A stretch of 48,249 nt of DNA from Acinetobacter sp. HY1485 (GTDB taxonomy: Bacteria; Pseudomonadota; Gammaproteobacteria; Pseudomonadales; Moraxellaceae). Made by a program: the position numbers and the translations under genes. This document shows, in pieces, positions 41,055-47,728 of this stretch. Where the stretch lies: positions 1-48,249 of the forward strand of contig NZ_JANKZG010000011.1 in the NCBI RefSeq assembly GCF_027568475.1. Reading direction: 5' to 3'. Every line of letters starts with the position of its first letter. Within the stretch, counting starts at the first letter, position 1. Below the pieces are notes generated by a model that did no database searches, had not been told where the DNA came from, and was given only the letters and a program-made list of their open reading frames with translations.

Positions 41055-42251
41055 TTATTTACCTTCACTACTAGGCTTCTCGGTGACACTCTTAAAGTCT
41101 TTCATTACTTCTGTCATTTGCTTAGCAAGATCAACACTCAACTTAGCCTGATCTTGAACTATCTCGGCAATTTTGTCATTTTGTGTCTGATCCAATTCTT
41201 TACCAAAATACTTTTCAGCTAATTTTGCATAGATCTCTTTTTGCTGATCACTTTCTTTAACATTTAACATGAAAAAGGGCAAAGCTTCTAACTCTAAAGA
41301 TGTTTGTTTAGCTTGAAAAGCTAAGCGATAATACTGAGTAGAACGTCTCAAAAAAAAAGTTATTAATATAATAAAAATTGAAGCAACAATAATTTTTTGT
41401 ATAAGTGGATTAATAATATGTTCTGAATCTATTGGATACAAAATCGTTAACACAATACTTACTACCAATCCTAAGAATATCATCGCGTAAAATGCCTTTG
41501 TCATATTTTTCGCTTGCTTCAAATAGAAATCTGCTGCTTCTTTATACGATTTTTCAGTATACTCACTACTTTTTCTGTTATTTAATTCTCTAGCACTTTT
41601 AGCTGACTTTTGAGCTTCCTCAAAAAAGTCTTTAGCTCTAATAAGGCTTGATATAGCTTCATTTTCTTTTTGTTCGCTTAACTTATTTTTTTCTCTTAAT
41701 ACATTTTCCTTATTAGCGATAGCTGTTAGCTTGATCTGTAATTCTTCTGAACTAGTACCTTTTTCTATAGCTATAGAATGATTAATTAATGAATCTAAAA
41801 AATCCCTTTGTAATACTTCACTATAAATGTCTAGGAAATTATTAAAATAGAAACTTATGATAATCTCCTCATCAAAATAACGAGAACTATCCTCCATTTT
41901 AAGAACATAATATAGATCAAGTTCCGTTAATGATCTATATTGATTTTTGGAACTCAACTCAGCTGTTTCTAATATGTTTTGCATTTTTTTTAATAAATCA
42001 AGGATATCGAATTTGTTTACCTTGTGATTTATCCAATCTTGATGCGTATAATATGTTTTTAACTGACTAACATAGAATCTCAATTCCAATAAAGACCTAT
42101 GATTTTTATTTTTTTCTCCCATTTGTATTTTCGAAAATTGTTTCTTAGGAACAATATTTATGAAATTAATGGCATTATCTAAATATCCAAGAATTTTTCC
42201 CTCGCAATCTTCTAATATCGCCCTTCCATGTTCAAAACTTCTTTCTTCCAC
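41055..42251 (-). CDS. Phage-borne coiled-coil membrane protein, unknown
   Basis: The 398-aa protein has an N-terminal soluble part (1-165), a Lys/Glu-rich coiled coil (~170-240, 'RAKDFFEEAQKSAKSARELN'), two membrane segments (~248-270 'MIFLGLVVSIVLTILYPI'; ~285-303 'IIVASIFIILITFFL') and an ~90-residue C-terminal soluble tail. It starts at GTG 42251 behind GGGGGT. The gene is clearly more AT-rich than its neighbours and ends at a terminator, between early and late blocks. This suggests late-acquired cargo. I do not recognise the family. Confidence 0.7.
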   Translation of the reverse strand: MEERSFEHGRAILEDCEGKILGYLDNAINFINIVPKKQFSKIQMGEKNKNHRSLLELRFYVSQLKTYYTHQDWINHKVNKFDILDLLKKMQNILETAELSSKNQYRSLTELDLYYVLKMEDSSRYFDEEIIISFYFNNFLDIYSEVLQRDFLDSLINHSIAIEKGTSSEELQIKLTAIANKENVLREKNKLSEQKENEAISSLIRAKDFFEEAQKSAKSARELNNRKSSEYTEKSYKEAADFYLKQAKNMTKAFYAMIFLGLVVSIVLTILYPIDSEHIINPLIQKIIVASIFIILITFFLRRSTQYYRLAFQAKQTSLELEALPFFMLNVKESDQQKEIYAKLAEKYFGKELDQTQNDKIAEIVQDQAKLSVDLAKQMTEVMKDFKSVTEKPSSEGK

Positions 42252-42294
42252 ACCACACCCCCAATTTTTTGCTAATCATACTTCCTACAAAAAA

Positions 42295-42663
42295 CTAAAG
42301 TAAGTCTAATTGCCCAATATCGTATCTATAATCCCACTCTCCCTCCCTTGGGTAGCGTTCTAAGTGTGTTTGGTCTTTCCATAGCTCAATAAACATATCG
42401 CCGTGTTCGTAAAAAGGACGTGTGCCTGTTGCCCACGAACTCACCGTAGAAGATCCACTTACATCAAGTACCACCGCAATCTTTTCGTGCGACCAACCTA
42501 AGTTTCGTAGATCCAAAATCATGCGTGCAAAGTCAGGTTTTTTATAGCGTCTACGGATTTTTAGAAACCGTTTTCCCTTCTCTTTTGCTACAATAAAACG
42601 CGCGCGTGCGCGAGGGTCGTCCTCTAAAGCTAGAAAATCGACCCCTAAGTCTAATCCGTCCAT
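42295..42663 (-). CDS. Phage helix-turn-helix protein
   Basis: The 122-aa protein has a basic region ('KGKRFLKIRRRYKKPDF') and a helix-turn-helix-like 'MILDLRNLGWSHEKIAVVLD' plus 'VSGSSTVSSWATG', and an acidic end. It is the last early gene before the membrane-protein cargo. A role as antiterminator or regulator, like phage Q-position genes, is possible from position only. Confidence 0.65.
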   Translation of the reverse strand: MDGLDLGVDFLALEDDPRARARFIVAKEKGKRFLKIRRRYKKPDFARMILDLRNLGWSHEKIAVVLDVSGSSTVSSWATGTRPFYEHGDMFIELWKDQTHLERYPREGEWDYRYDIGQLDLL

Positions 42664-42675
42664 TCACTCTCCTAA

Positions 42676-43095
42676 TTAAAAATACTCAAAATCCCAACAA
42701 TCGTTGTTCTTATTCCACATCACGGCGATAAATTGCAGTGGGTGCATTTGTGCCGCCACTTTAATTTTTACACGAGCATCATCTTCCCAATATCCCTTAA
42801 CTTCATGTGCCTCCAACTCTCCAGTGCTTTTCATCACAATAAAATCGGGTGAATAAAACGTCTTATTGGCTAAACGAAACTTCCAAGCCTCAAACGAATA
42901 CCAAGAAATCTCGCCTAGCACCTTCAACTGCTCTAAATGTGTGGCGTATTTCGCTTCTGTTTGGTTCATAACGCCTTGTTTAAGCCGTCCTAGTGCTCTG
43001 TTACCCTTTTGGGTTTTCTTTGGCTCTACGGCGTTATTTCGCTTGCTATTGTGCTTAGCAAGATGAGCATTAAGCTCATCTTCTGTCATTCTCAT
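42676..43095 (-). CDS. DUF1064-type phage nuclease-like protein
   Basis: The 139-aa protein has 'KTFYSPDFIVMKSTGELEAH' followed by 'EVKGYWEDDARVKIKVAA'. These carry the D...E-x-K residues of a PD-(D/E)XK fold, and match the DUF1064 family of small phage endonuclease-like proteins. It may process replication or recombination intermediates. Its ATG overlaps the previous stop (ATGA). Confidence 0.82.
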   Translation of the reverse strand: MRMTEDELNAHLAKHNSKRNNAVEPKKTQKGNRALGRLKQGVMNQTEAKYATHLEQLKVLGEISWYSFEAWKFRLANKTFYSPDFIVMKSTGELEAHEVKGYWEDDARVKIKVAAQMHPLQFIAVMWNKNNDCWDFEYF

Positions 43096-43328
43096 ATCTG
43101 CTTCACACCCATTAATTCTTTTGCATACGATGTTGCCCGATACTTGGCATAATCAATTCTTTCTAACAGGCCTGCATCTTGCAGACTGCGTAAATACATC
43201 GACATACGGTTTTTATCGCAATCAACCACAAAATTTCTTAGATCCACACCTGTAACAGGTTCTGTGGCATACACGGCGTAAATTAAAATATCGAGTTGTT
43301 GCTGAAATGTGATGTGGGGTGCGCTCAT
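43092..43328 (-). CDS. Small winged-helix protein
   Basis: The 78-aa protein reads as one winged helix: 'ILIYAVYATEPVTGVDLRNF', 'NRMSMYLRSLQDAGLLERID' and a basic wing. It is probably a DNA-binding early regulator. Its start lies inside the C-terminal region of the previous frame (43222-43554), and its stop overlaps the DUF1064 start. Confidence 0.65.
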   Translation of the reverse strand: MSAPHITFQQQLDILIYAVYATEPVTGVDLRNFVVDCDKNRMSMYLRSLQDAGLLERIDYAKYRATSYAKELMGVKQI

Positions 43329-43554
43329 TCCCCACCCCCCCTAAAACTGCTGTGCTTTCGCTAAAACGCAAACTGCTTAATTGTCGTTTGCACCACCGTT
43401 CTCTAAAGGCTTGTTCTTTTTCGCTAATAGGTTTGGGAACATCGTAAATTTTGCATTGATGGCCAATAAATTGAGAATGGTTATAAACCACCATTTCACC
43501 TGTTAGGACGGCATTGCTTACTTGAGACAATTCAATCAAACGCTGATTATTCAC
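43222..43554 (-). CDS. Hypothetical early phage protein overlapping the winged-helix gene
   Basis: This 110-aa frame begins with GTG overlapping the DnaC-like stop (GTGA). The first ~75 residues look like a real protein ('RLIELSQVSNAVLTGEMVVY', 'PKPISEKEQAFRERWCKRQL'). The last ~35 overlap the winged-helix gene in another frame and are Cys/Arg-rich and odd. Either the overlap is real or a frameshift trimmed this gene. Confidence 0.5.
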   Translation of the reverse strand: MNNQRLIELSQVSNAVLTGEMVVYNHSQFIGHQCKIYDVPKPISEKEQAFRERWCKRQLSSLRFSESTAVLGGVGNERTPHHISATTRYFNLRRVCHRTCYRCGSKKFCG

Positions 43555-44294
43555 ACCACCACCCCACTACGCATATCTTCCCAATCGCACTCAATCATCG
43601 TGAGTTTGTCCTGTTGGAAGCGAGACCACAGACGATCCCCTAAATTTTCTTTAAGCTGATCTTTAGTAAAATTAGAAATCAGCATGGTTGGCTTACAAGC
43701 GTCATAACGTGCATATAAAACCTTGTGCACCAATTGCAAACGTGTTTCGTGTTGATCATGCAAACCGTATTCATCCAAGATCAGCAAATCACATGCAACG
43801 AACTGAGCAATCAACGTGGACTCATTCATGCTCTTGTCCGTCCATGCTTTCGCAATTTCGTTACTCATATCCTCGGATGTGATATAGCGAATATTTTGTT
43901 TTTTGCTAAGAAGATTACGAGCCAACGCACAAGCTAGATGGGTTTTGCCTGTACCAGTACGCCCTACAATTACGCCGTTACGTTTTAGATCCTTGAGGTA
44001 GTCCTGGTAAAAACTCACAAACTGCTGTTTAGCGTACTTTTGCCCTGAATGTTGAGTCATATAATTTTCAAACGTACAGTGCGTATGACGCTTTGGAAGC
44101 ATGGCGTTATCAAAACGTTTCTGATCTCGCATATGTTCAAAGTCTGCCGTACTAAATTTTGAGTTTTGCAATGCTTCGTTTGAGCAAGATTTACAAAATG
44201 GACGACCAAACATCATGAGCATTGGCTCGTTATGTTTTGAGCAAACTTGGTTGGTTGGCTCAAGTTCTATTTTAAATTTTGGCATAGCACTCAT
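43551..44294 (-). CDS. DnaC-like helicase loader ATPase
   Basis: The 247-aa AAA+ protein has an N-terminal zinc-ribbon-like part ('CSKHNEP', then 'FCKSCSNEAL') and Walker A 'GRTGTGKTHLA' (~residue 107). Walker B is 'DLLILDEYGL' and the sensor region 'TMLISNFTKDQLKENLGDRL' precedes 'WSRF'. It loads host DnaB helicase onto the phage origin together with the O-like protein, whose gene overlaps its start (ATGA). Confidence 0.92.
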   Translation of the reverse strand: MSAMPKFKIELEPTNQVCSKHNEPMLMMFGRPFCKSCSNEALQNSKFSTADFEHMRDQKRFDNAMLPKRHTHCTFENYMTQHSGQKYAKQQFVSFYQDYLKDLKRNGVIVGRTGTGKTHLACALARNLLSKKQNIRYITSEDMSNEIAKAWTDKSMNESTLIAQFVACDLLILDEYGLHDQHETRLQLVHKVLYARYDACKPTMLISNFTKDQLKENLGDRLWSRFQQDKLTMIECDWEDMRSGVVV

Positions 44295-45289
44295 GCGTCA
44301 TCCTCCATCACTGGAGCGTATTTTTTAGGTTCTCCCCATGCATCGTTCACATTGCGAGGGTTATGTTTTGTTGGGGCTTGTGGTTGTTCAGCAACACGGC
44401 GTTGGTTTAAATCGTGTTTGTTACGATTAACCCATGTCAGCCACTTGGTCATCCAAAGGCTTGGGGTGTTTTTGTTTTGTGGTTTACCTGAAAAATAATC
44501 ACCAAAGCCTTGCATCAAGTTTTCAAAATCAGATTCTGATAAATCTTGAAATCGGTCTTTAGCAACTTGGATAAAATCTAGTGAGCAGTTTGGGTATTCA
44601 GAAACGAGTTCAAGCAAGTTGTAATTTTTTTGGTTCTCAACATGGTAAGTCACAAACTGAATTGGTTTTTGACCCTGTGTATTTTCTAATACCGTATTAC
44701 TACTATTATTATTTTCTTTTATATTTTCTTTTAATATTTCTTTATCAGAGGTACATCTCATGCTACTAGTCGAAGTACATGAAATGTCACTAGTGGTAGT
44801 ACATGAAATGCTACTAGTATCATGTGATGTAGCTACATCGTATGTTATTGGACTAGTATCATCTTGTGTTAGTGGTCTAGTATCATCTGATGTACCTACA
44901 TTTGGTGTACTAGGTGCATTTGGTGTACGTGGTTTTTTGGTTCTTTCTACTTCAACTACCACCTTACGATTGTTAAAAGTAAGGGTGTAAATTCGGCTTT
45001 TACCTAGCTCTTTTTGACTAGTAATAAGCTGGTAATCAACCAATTCATTAATCGCTTTACGGATGGTTCGTACATCCTGAACACCCGTTAAATCTTTAAA
45101 AAAACCTGCACCCAATGCACGTTCTTCAAAATGATGCCCTGCAATATGACGATTTAACACAATAAGGCATTTCACAGCTTCACCGCTTAGAACTGTTAAA
45201 TAACGCTCATCCACAATAAAGTTTGGTAATGGTGTAAAGCCTTGTGTCATCGGTTGCACCTCTGTTCCAATATTAACGATTGCATTCAT
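44291..45289 (-). CDS. O-like replication initiator
   Basis: The 332-aa protein has an N-terminal winged helix (~20-110: 'FTPLPNFIVDERYLTVLSGE', 'AINELVDYQLITSQKELGKS'). It then has a Ser/Thr-rich linker (~125-185) encoded by tandem DNA repeats, and a C-terminal part that would contact the helicase loader ('NKNTPSLWMTKWLTWVNRN'). The arrangement mirrors lambda O, which binds iterons within its own gene to start replication. Confidence 0.85.
   Translation of the reverse strand: MNAIVNIGTEVQPMTQGFTPLPNFIVDERYLTVLSGEAVKCLIVLNRHIAGHHFEERALGAGFFKDLTGVQDVRTIRKAINELVDYQLITSQKELGKSRIYTLTFNNRKVVVEVERTKKPRTPNAPSTPNVGTSDDTRPLTQDDTSPITYDVATSHDTSSISCTTTSDISCTSTSSMRCTSDKEILKENIKENNNSSNTVLENTQGQKPIQFVTYHVENQKNYNLLELVSEYPNCSLDFIQVAKDRFQDLSESDFENLMQGFGDYFSGKPQNKNTPSLWMTKWLTWVNRNKHDLNQRRVAEQPQAPTKHNPRNVNDAWGEPKKYAPVMEDDA
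44698..44752. other. AT-rich element beside the iteron-like repeats
   Basis: About 55 bases are almost purely A/T with a strong T/A strand bias (actattattattttctttt and onward). It directly adjoins the repeat block inside the O-like gene, the place where lambda has its DNA-unwinding element. Confidence 0.5.
44763..44897. repeat. Iteron-like repeats inside the O-like gene (candidate origin)
   Basis: Two adjacent 24-bp units sharing actagt and gtacatgaaatg lie at 44763-44786 and 44787-44810. Then three units begin ctagtatcat at 44814, 44853 and 44877; the first and third continue stgatgtas. They translate to a Ser/Thr linker with recurring 'SCT'. The repeat set plus the AT-rich flank resembles the lambda origin. 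Confidence 0.7.
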
Positions 45290-45347
45290 ATCTGCACCGC
45301 CGTGTTTTTTGGGTTTGTTTGTGCTAAAATCATTTTACGTTCTCATT

Positions 45348-45641
45348 TCATTGCTGATGGAATGGCAAGCTAAGCTCAACAGGTCGCAACTGTTGGGCTT
45401 TTTTTGTGCTTGCCGTTTTTAAAATTTGAACTGGTTGTTCAAGTTGAAAAGTATCTGTGGTAAGACCAAACTCTTTGCTGAGAGAATTTAATAACTCCTC
45501 AACAACGTGAATTTCCTTTATGCAACACTCACGAATAAAAGCCGATGTACTCACTCTGCGAGAGCGTGCAATCGCTTCAAACTTATTTTTTTCTTCGTAT
45601 GTGCATTTGAAGGTAATGCTTGTCGTTAAACTTTCAGACAT
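45348..45641 (-). CDS. Ribbon-helix-helix regulator
   Basis: From the ATG at 45641 the 97-aa protein begins 'MSESLTTSITFKCTYEEKNK' and 'FEAIARSRRVSTSAFIREC', a beta-strand plus two helices as in Arc/MobC-type ribbon-helix-helix proteins. A helical C-tail follows. It lies second in the early operon after the Cro-like gene, the place of CII in lambda. Its 3' end contains a plus-strand terminator-like hairpin. Confidence 0.75.
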   Translation of the reverse strand: MSESLTTSITFKCTYEEKNKFEAIARSRRVSTSAFIRECCIKEIHVVEELLNSLSKEFGLTTDTFQLEQPVQILKTASTKKAQQLRPVELSLPFHQQ

Positions 45642-45654
45642 TAAAACTAGCCCT

Positions 45655-45873
45655 TTATGCAAAGATGTCAGGACGAAGTTCTTTTTTTGAAACAACGTGA
45701 TTAGTTGCTTCACAAATTTTTATTGCTAAACGTGCTGATACAGAACCACCATAACCAATCTGCAATAAATTCTTTTGTGTTGTCCCAATACGTTGAGCCA
45801 AACTTTCAACATCTTGTGATTGCTTTAAATAAGCTAAAAGTGACTTAACATGTTTCTTTTCATGTTTTGCCAT
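45655..45873 (-). CDS. Cro-like repressor
   Basis: From the ATG at 45873 the 72-aa protein has a helix-turn-helix 'SLAQRIGTTQKNLLQIGYGG' and 'SARLAIKICEATNHVVSKKE', the pattern of small YdaS/Cro-type phage repressors. It is the first gene of the minus-strand early operon, divergent from the CI gene, and starts about 42 bases beyond the P_R -10 box. Confidence 0.85.
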   Translation of the reverse strand: MAKHEKKHVKSLLAYLKQSQDVESLAQRIGTTQKNLLQIGYGGSVSARLAIKICEATNHVVSKKELRPDIFA

Positions 45874-45887
45874 ACAAAACCTCAAAA

Positions 45888-45990
45888 TTAGTAAAAGCAT
45901 TAATACTTACGCATAATTTAGTATTTTACTAATTATTTTGCAACAAAAGTATTTAGTTTTTTCGATATTTATTTTTTAGTATTTTACTAA
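45888..45990. promoter_or_regulatory. CI/Cro operator region
   Basis: Two identical 15-bp near-palindromes TTAGTATTTTACTAA lie at 45918-45932 and 45976-45990. A degenerate relative starts at 45888 (TTAGTAAAAGCATTAA). They lie between the divergent cro-like and cI-like genes. The first covers the cro -10 box; the second lies just upstream of the cI start. Confidence 0.75.
45915..45943 (-). promoter_or_regulatory. Early promoter P_R (toward cro and replication)
   Basis: On the minus strand TTGCAA (45938-45943), 17 bases and TAAATT (45915-45920). The -10 overlaps the operator at 45918-45932, so repressor binding would block it. The plus-strand promoter P_L has the same design. Confidence 0.65.
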
Positions 45991-46003
45991 TAGACTTCAA
46001 ATT

Positions 46004-46705
46004 ATGGATATTTCAGAAATTAGACGAGCCAATCTGATTGCGCTCATGACACAGTCAGGTATGAAACAAAATGTATTTTCCGAAAAGGTAGGTACAGCAC
46101 CGGCTTATATCTCACAAATTATTAACTGCAAAGTCGGTAGAAATGGTAAGCCCGCAGCGGTGGGGGCTTCTCTTGCTCGTAAAATTGAAAAATCTTTATT
46201 ATTACCTCATGGCTATATGGATAGTTCACATGAAATAAAAAATACAGAAAACAAGAAAGCGAGTAATACAGATGGTGATCTTTCTACTCCCTCTCTTGGA
46301 TTCAAGAACTTAACAGAGGGGTTTGTGCCTGTTTTGAAATGGAATGAAACAATATCTTTTTCTTCTATTCATCAGTATTTAAAAGATACAACTGTAGATG
46401 AATGGTTGCCACCAAATAAAGATATTGGGGAAAATGGATATGGTTTAATCGTTACTGGATATTCAATGTCACCTAAATTTGAACCAAACGATCGTATCTA
46501 TATTGAACCCGACTTTGACAATAATGCTTTAAAGACTGGTGACTTAGTCATTGTTCAAGATCAAGAGAACCAAGAGGTAGAGTTTAAAGAGTTAGTAATT
46601 GAAAATAGTAAAAATTATTTTCAATCTATAAATCAAAAATTTAGCTCACAAATAATAAATGGGAAAATATTAGGTAAAGTTGTTGGGCTTTATCGAAAAA
46701 TCTAA
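46004..46705 (+). CDS. CI-type prophage repressor (S24 family)
   Basis: The 233-aa protein has an N-terminal helix-turn-helix ('QNVFSEKVGTAPAYISQIIN') and a C-terminal LexA-like S24 domain. The Ser nucleophile is in 'VTGYSMSPKFEPNDRIYIEP' and the Lys in 'QEVEFKELVIE'. The family keeps prophages silent and self-cleaves on DNA damage. A clear Ala-Gly/Cys-Gly cleavage site is not seen, so cleavage is uncertain. No ribosome site is visible; the mRNA may be leaderless, as from lambda P_RM. Confidence 0.92.
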   Translation: MDISEIRRANLIALMTQSGMKQNVFSEKVGTAPAYISQIINCKVGRNGKPAAVGASLARKIEKSLLLPHGYMDSSHEIKNTENKKASNTDGDLSTPSLGFKNLTEGFVPVLKWNETISFSSIHQYLKDTTVDEWLPPNKDIGENGYGLIVTGYSMSPKFEPNDRIYIEPDFDNNALKTGDLVIVQDQENQEVEFKELVIENSKNYFQSINQKFSSQIINGKILGKVVGLYRKI

Positions 46706-46713
46706 GACACATT

Positions 46714-46742
46714 AAGAGCCTCTACCAATAGAGGCTCTTTTA
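46714..46742 (+). terminator. cI terminator
   Basis: AAGAGCCTCT (46714-46723), loop ACCAAT and AGAGGCTCTT (46730-46739) are followed by TT. A perfect 10-bp stem directly after the repressor gene. Confidence 0.85.
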
Positions 46743-46759
46743 ATAAAAGGATTAAAAAA

Positions 46760-47314
46760 ATGTGGTTTCTACTTATCGTTCTTGGCATTGGATTAATCAT
46801 TTATTTTTTAAATAAAAATAAGACCGAAAAAAGAGATATTACAACCATTACACATAAAAGAACCATTCAAACTGAAGACGGCGAAGTTTCTATAGAACGC
46901 CGACAAACTTTTGACACAACCCAAACATCATATAAACCAGATCAAAGTATTGATCAAAAATTAGAAAACTTAAAAACTATTTCAGTTGAAAAGCAAGATA
47001 AAGAATTTGCTTTGGATCAACAGCCACAACAAGAAGAACTTGTATTTACACCCTCTCAAACAACTTCAAAAGAATGCCCAAAATGTAATAAGCAGCTTAC
47101 TTTCAGCTTATTTGGTAAATCACCTAAAAATTCTGATGGTTTAACAAAATGGTGTTTGGATTGTCTTAATAATGCAAATAAGAAACCACAACCAAAATCC
47201 AATCAGAAATATTGCCCTCACTGTAAAAGAAATCGCATGAAAACAAGTTTTGGTAAAAACAGTAAGCAAGAAGATGGTCTTACTAAATGGTGTAGAGACT
47301 GTATGAAATTATAG
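46760..47314 (+). CDS. Membrane-anchored protein with two zinc-ribbon repeats
   Basis: The 184-aa protein has an N-terminal membrane segment ('FLLIVLGIGLIIYFL'), then a ~85-residue polar linker. Two copies of one Cys4 unit follow: ~105-130 ('ECPKCNKQLTFSLFGKSPKN', then SDGLTKWCLDC) and ~151-180 ('YCPHCKRNRMKTSFGKNSKQ', then EDGLTKWCRDC). The function is unknown. It lies right behind cI, with its own terminator, and is probably expressed in the lysogen as cargo. Confidence 0.75.
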   Translation: MWFLLIVLGIGLIIYFLNKNKTEKRDITTITHKRTIQTEDGEVSIERRQTFDTTQTSYKPDQSIDQKLENLKTISVEKQDKEFALDQQPQQEELVFTPSQTTSKECPKCNKQLTFSLFGKSPKNSDGLTKWCLDCLNNANKKPQPKSNQKYCPHCKRNRMKTSFGKNSKQEDGLTKWCRDCMKL

Positions 47315-47332
47315 TCGAATGCTGTCTAAACG

Positions 47333-47356
47333 ACCCACCTTTATGGTGGGTTTTTT
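47333..47356 (+). terminator. Terminator after the zinc-ribbon gene
   Basis: ACCCACC (47333-47339), loop TTTAT and GGTGGGT (47345-47351) are followed by T5, on the plus strand. Confidence 0.8.
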
Positions 47357-47419
47357 ATTATTAATAGAAAAATAATAATTTATACTAAATAAAAAGTTAG
47401 TTTTATACTTAATTTTATG

Positions 47420-47448
47420 TTGCACTAAATTTAGTATTTTGCTAAATT
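47420..47448 (+). promoter_or_regulatory. Early promoter P_L with CI operator
   Basis: TTGCAC (47420-47425), 17 bases and TAAATT (47443-47448). Its spacer and -10 contain TTAGTATTTTGCTAA (47431-47445), one base different from the operators at 45918 and 45976. It drives the small membrane protein and nuclease genes. Confidence 0.7.
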
Positions 47449-47465
47449 AATTTCATCGAAACAAA

Positions 47466-47505
47466 AAAAGCCCACGCAACCGGTTCAAAGTTTACGTGGG
47501 CTTTT
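47466..47505. terminator. Leader hairpin between P_L and its first gene
   Basis: AAAAGCCCACG (47466-47476) and CGTGGGCTTTT (47495-47505) form a perfect 11-bp stem with an 18-base loop. It lies about 20 bases after the P_L -10 box and just before the first gene. It looks like a terminator or attenuator in either direction. Confidence 0.65.
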
Positions 47506-47523
47506 CAAAACAACGAGGCAATT

Positions 47524-47727
47524 ATGCAACAAATTAAACGCAAAACACAACAGGCAAGTTTTTATAACGCTCACCCCCCTGCTACCTCGGAATTACGCAT
47601 TACATTCAAAGACATTCTTATCGCCAACCTCATCGACCTGTTCAAAGGTGTTGTGGTTATCGTAATCATGTTTGTTCTGTACGTTGTAATTTCCTATGCA
47701 CTTTCTAGCTTGATTTGGGGTATCTAA
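47524..47727 (+). CDS. Small phage membrane protein (67 aa)
   Basis: A polar ~30-residue N-terminus is followed by one long hydrophobic segment ('GVVVIVIMFVLYVVISYALS'). AACGAGGC precedes the ATG. It is the first gene of the P_L operon and ends 1 base before the nuclease start. Function is unknown; the position resembles small early host-takeover genes. Confidence 0.7.
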   Translation: MQQIKRKTQQASFYNAHPPATSELRITFKDILIANLIDLFKGVVVIVIMFVLYVVISYALSSLIWGI

Positions 47728-47728
47728 T

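Noticed and set aside
42597..42616. gcgcgcgtgcgcgag alternating purine-pyrimidine run as possible Z-DNA or regulatory site.
   Set aside because: It encodes the Arg-Ala stretch of the helix-turn-helix protein and is short; no further signal.
43690..43940. Small plus-strand frames opposite the DnaC-like gene.
   Set aside because: Antisense shadows without ribosome sites or recognisable content.
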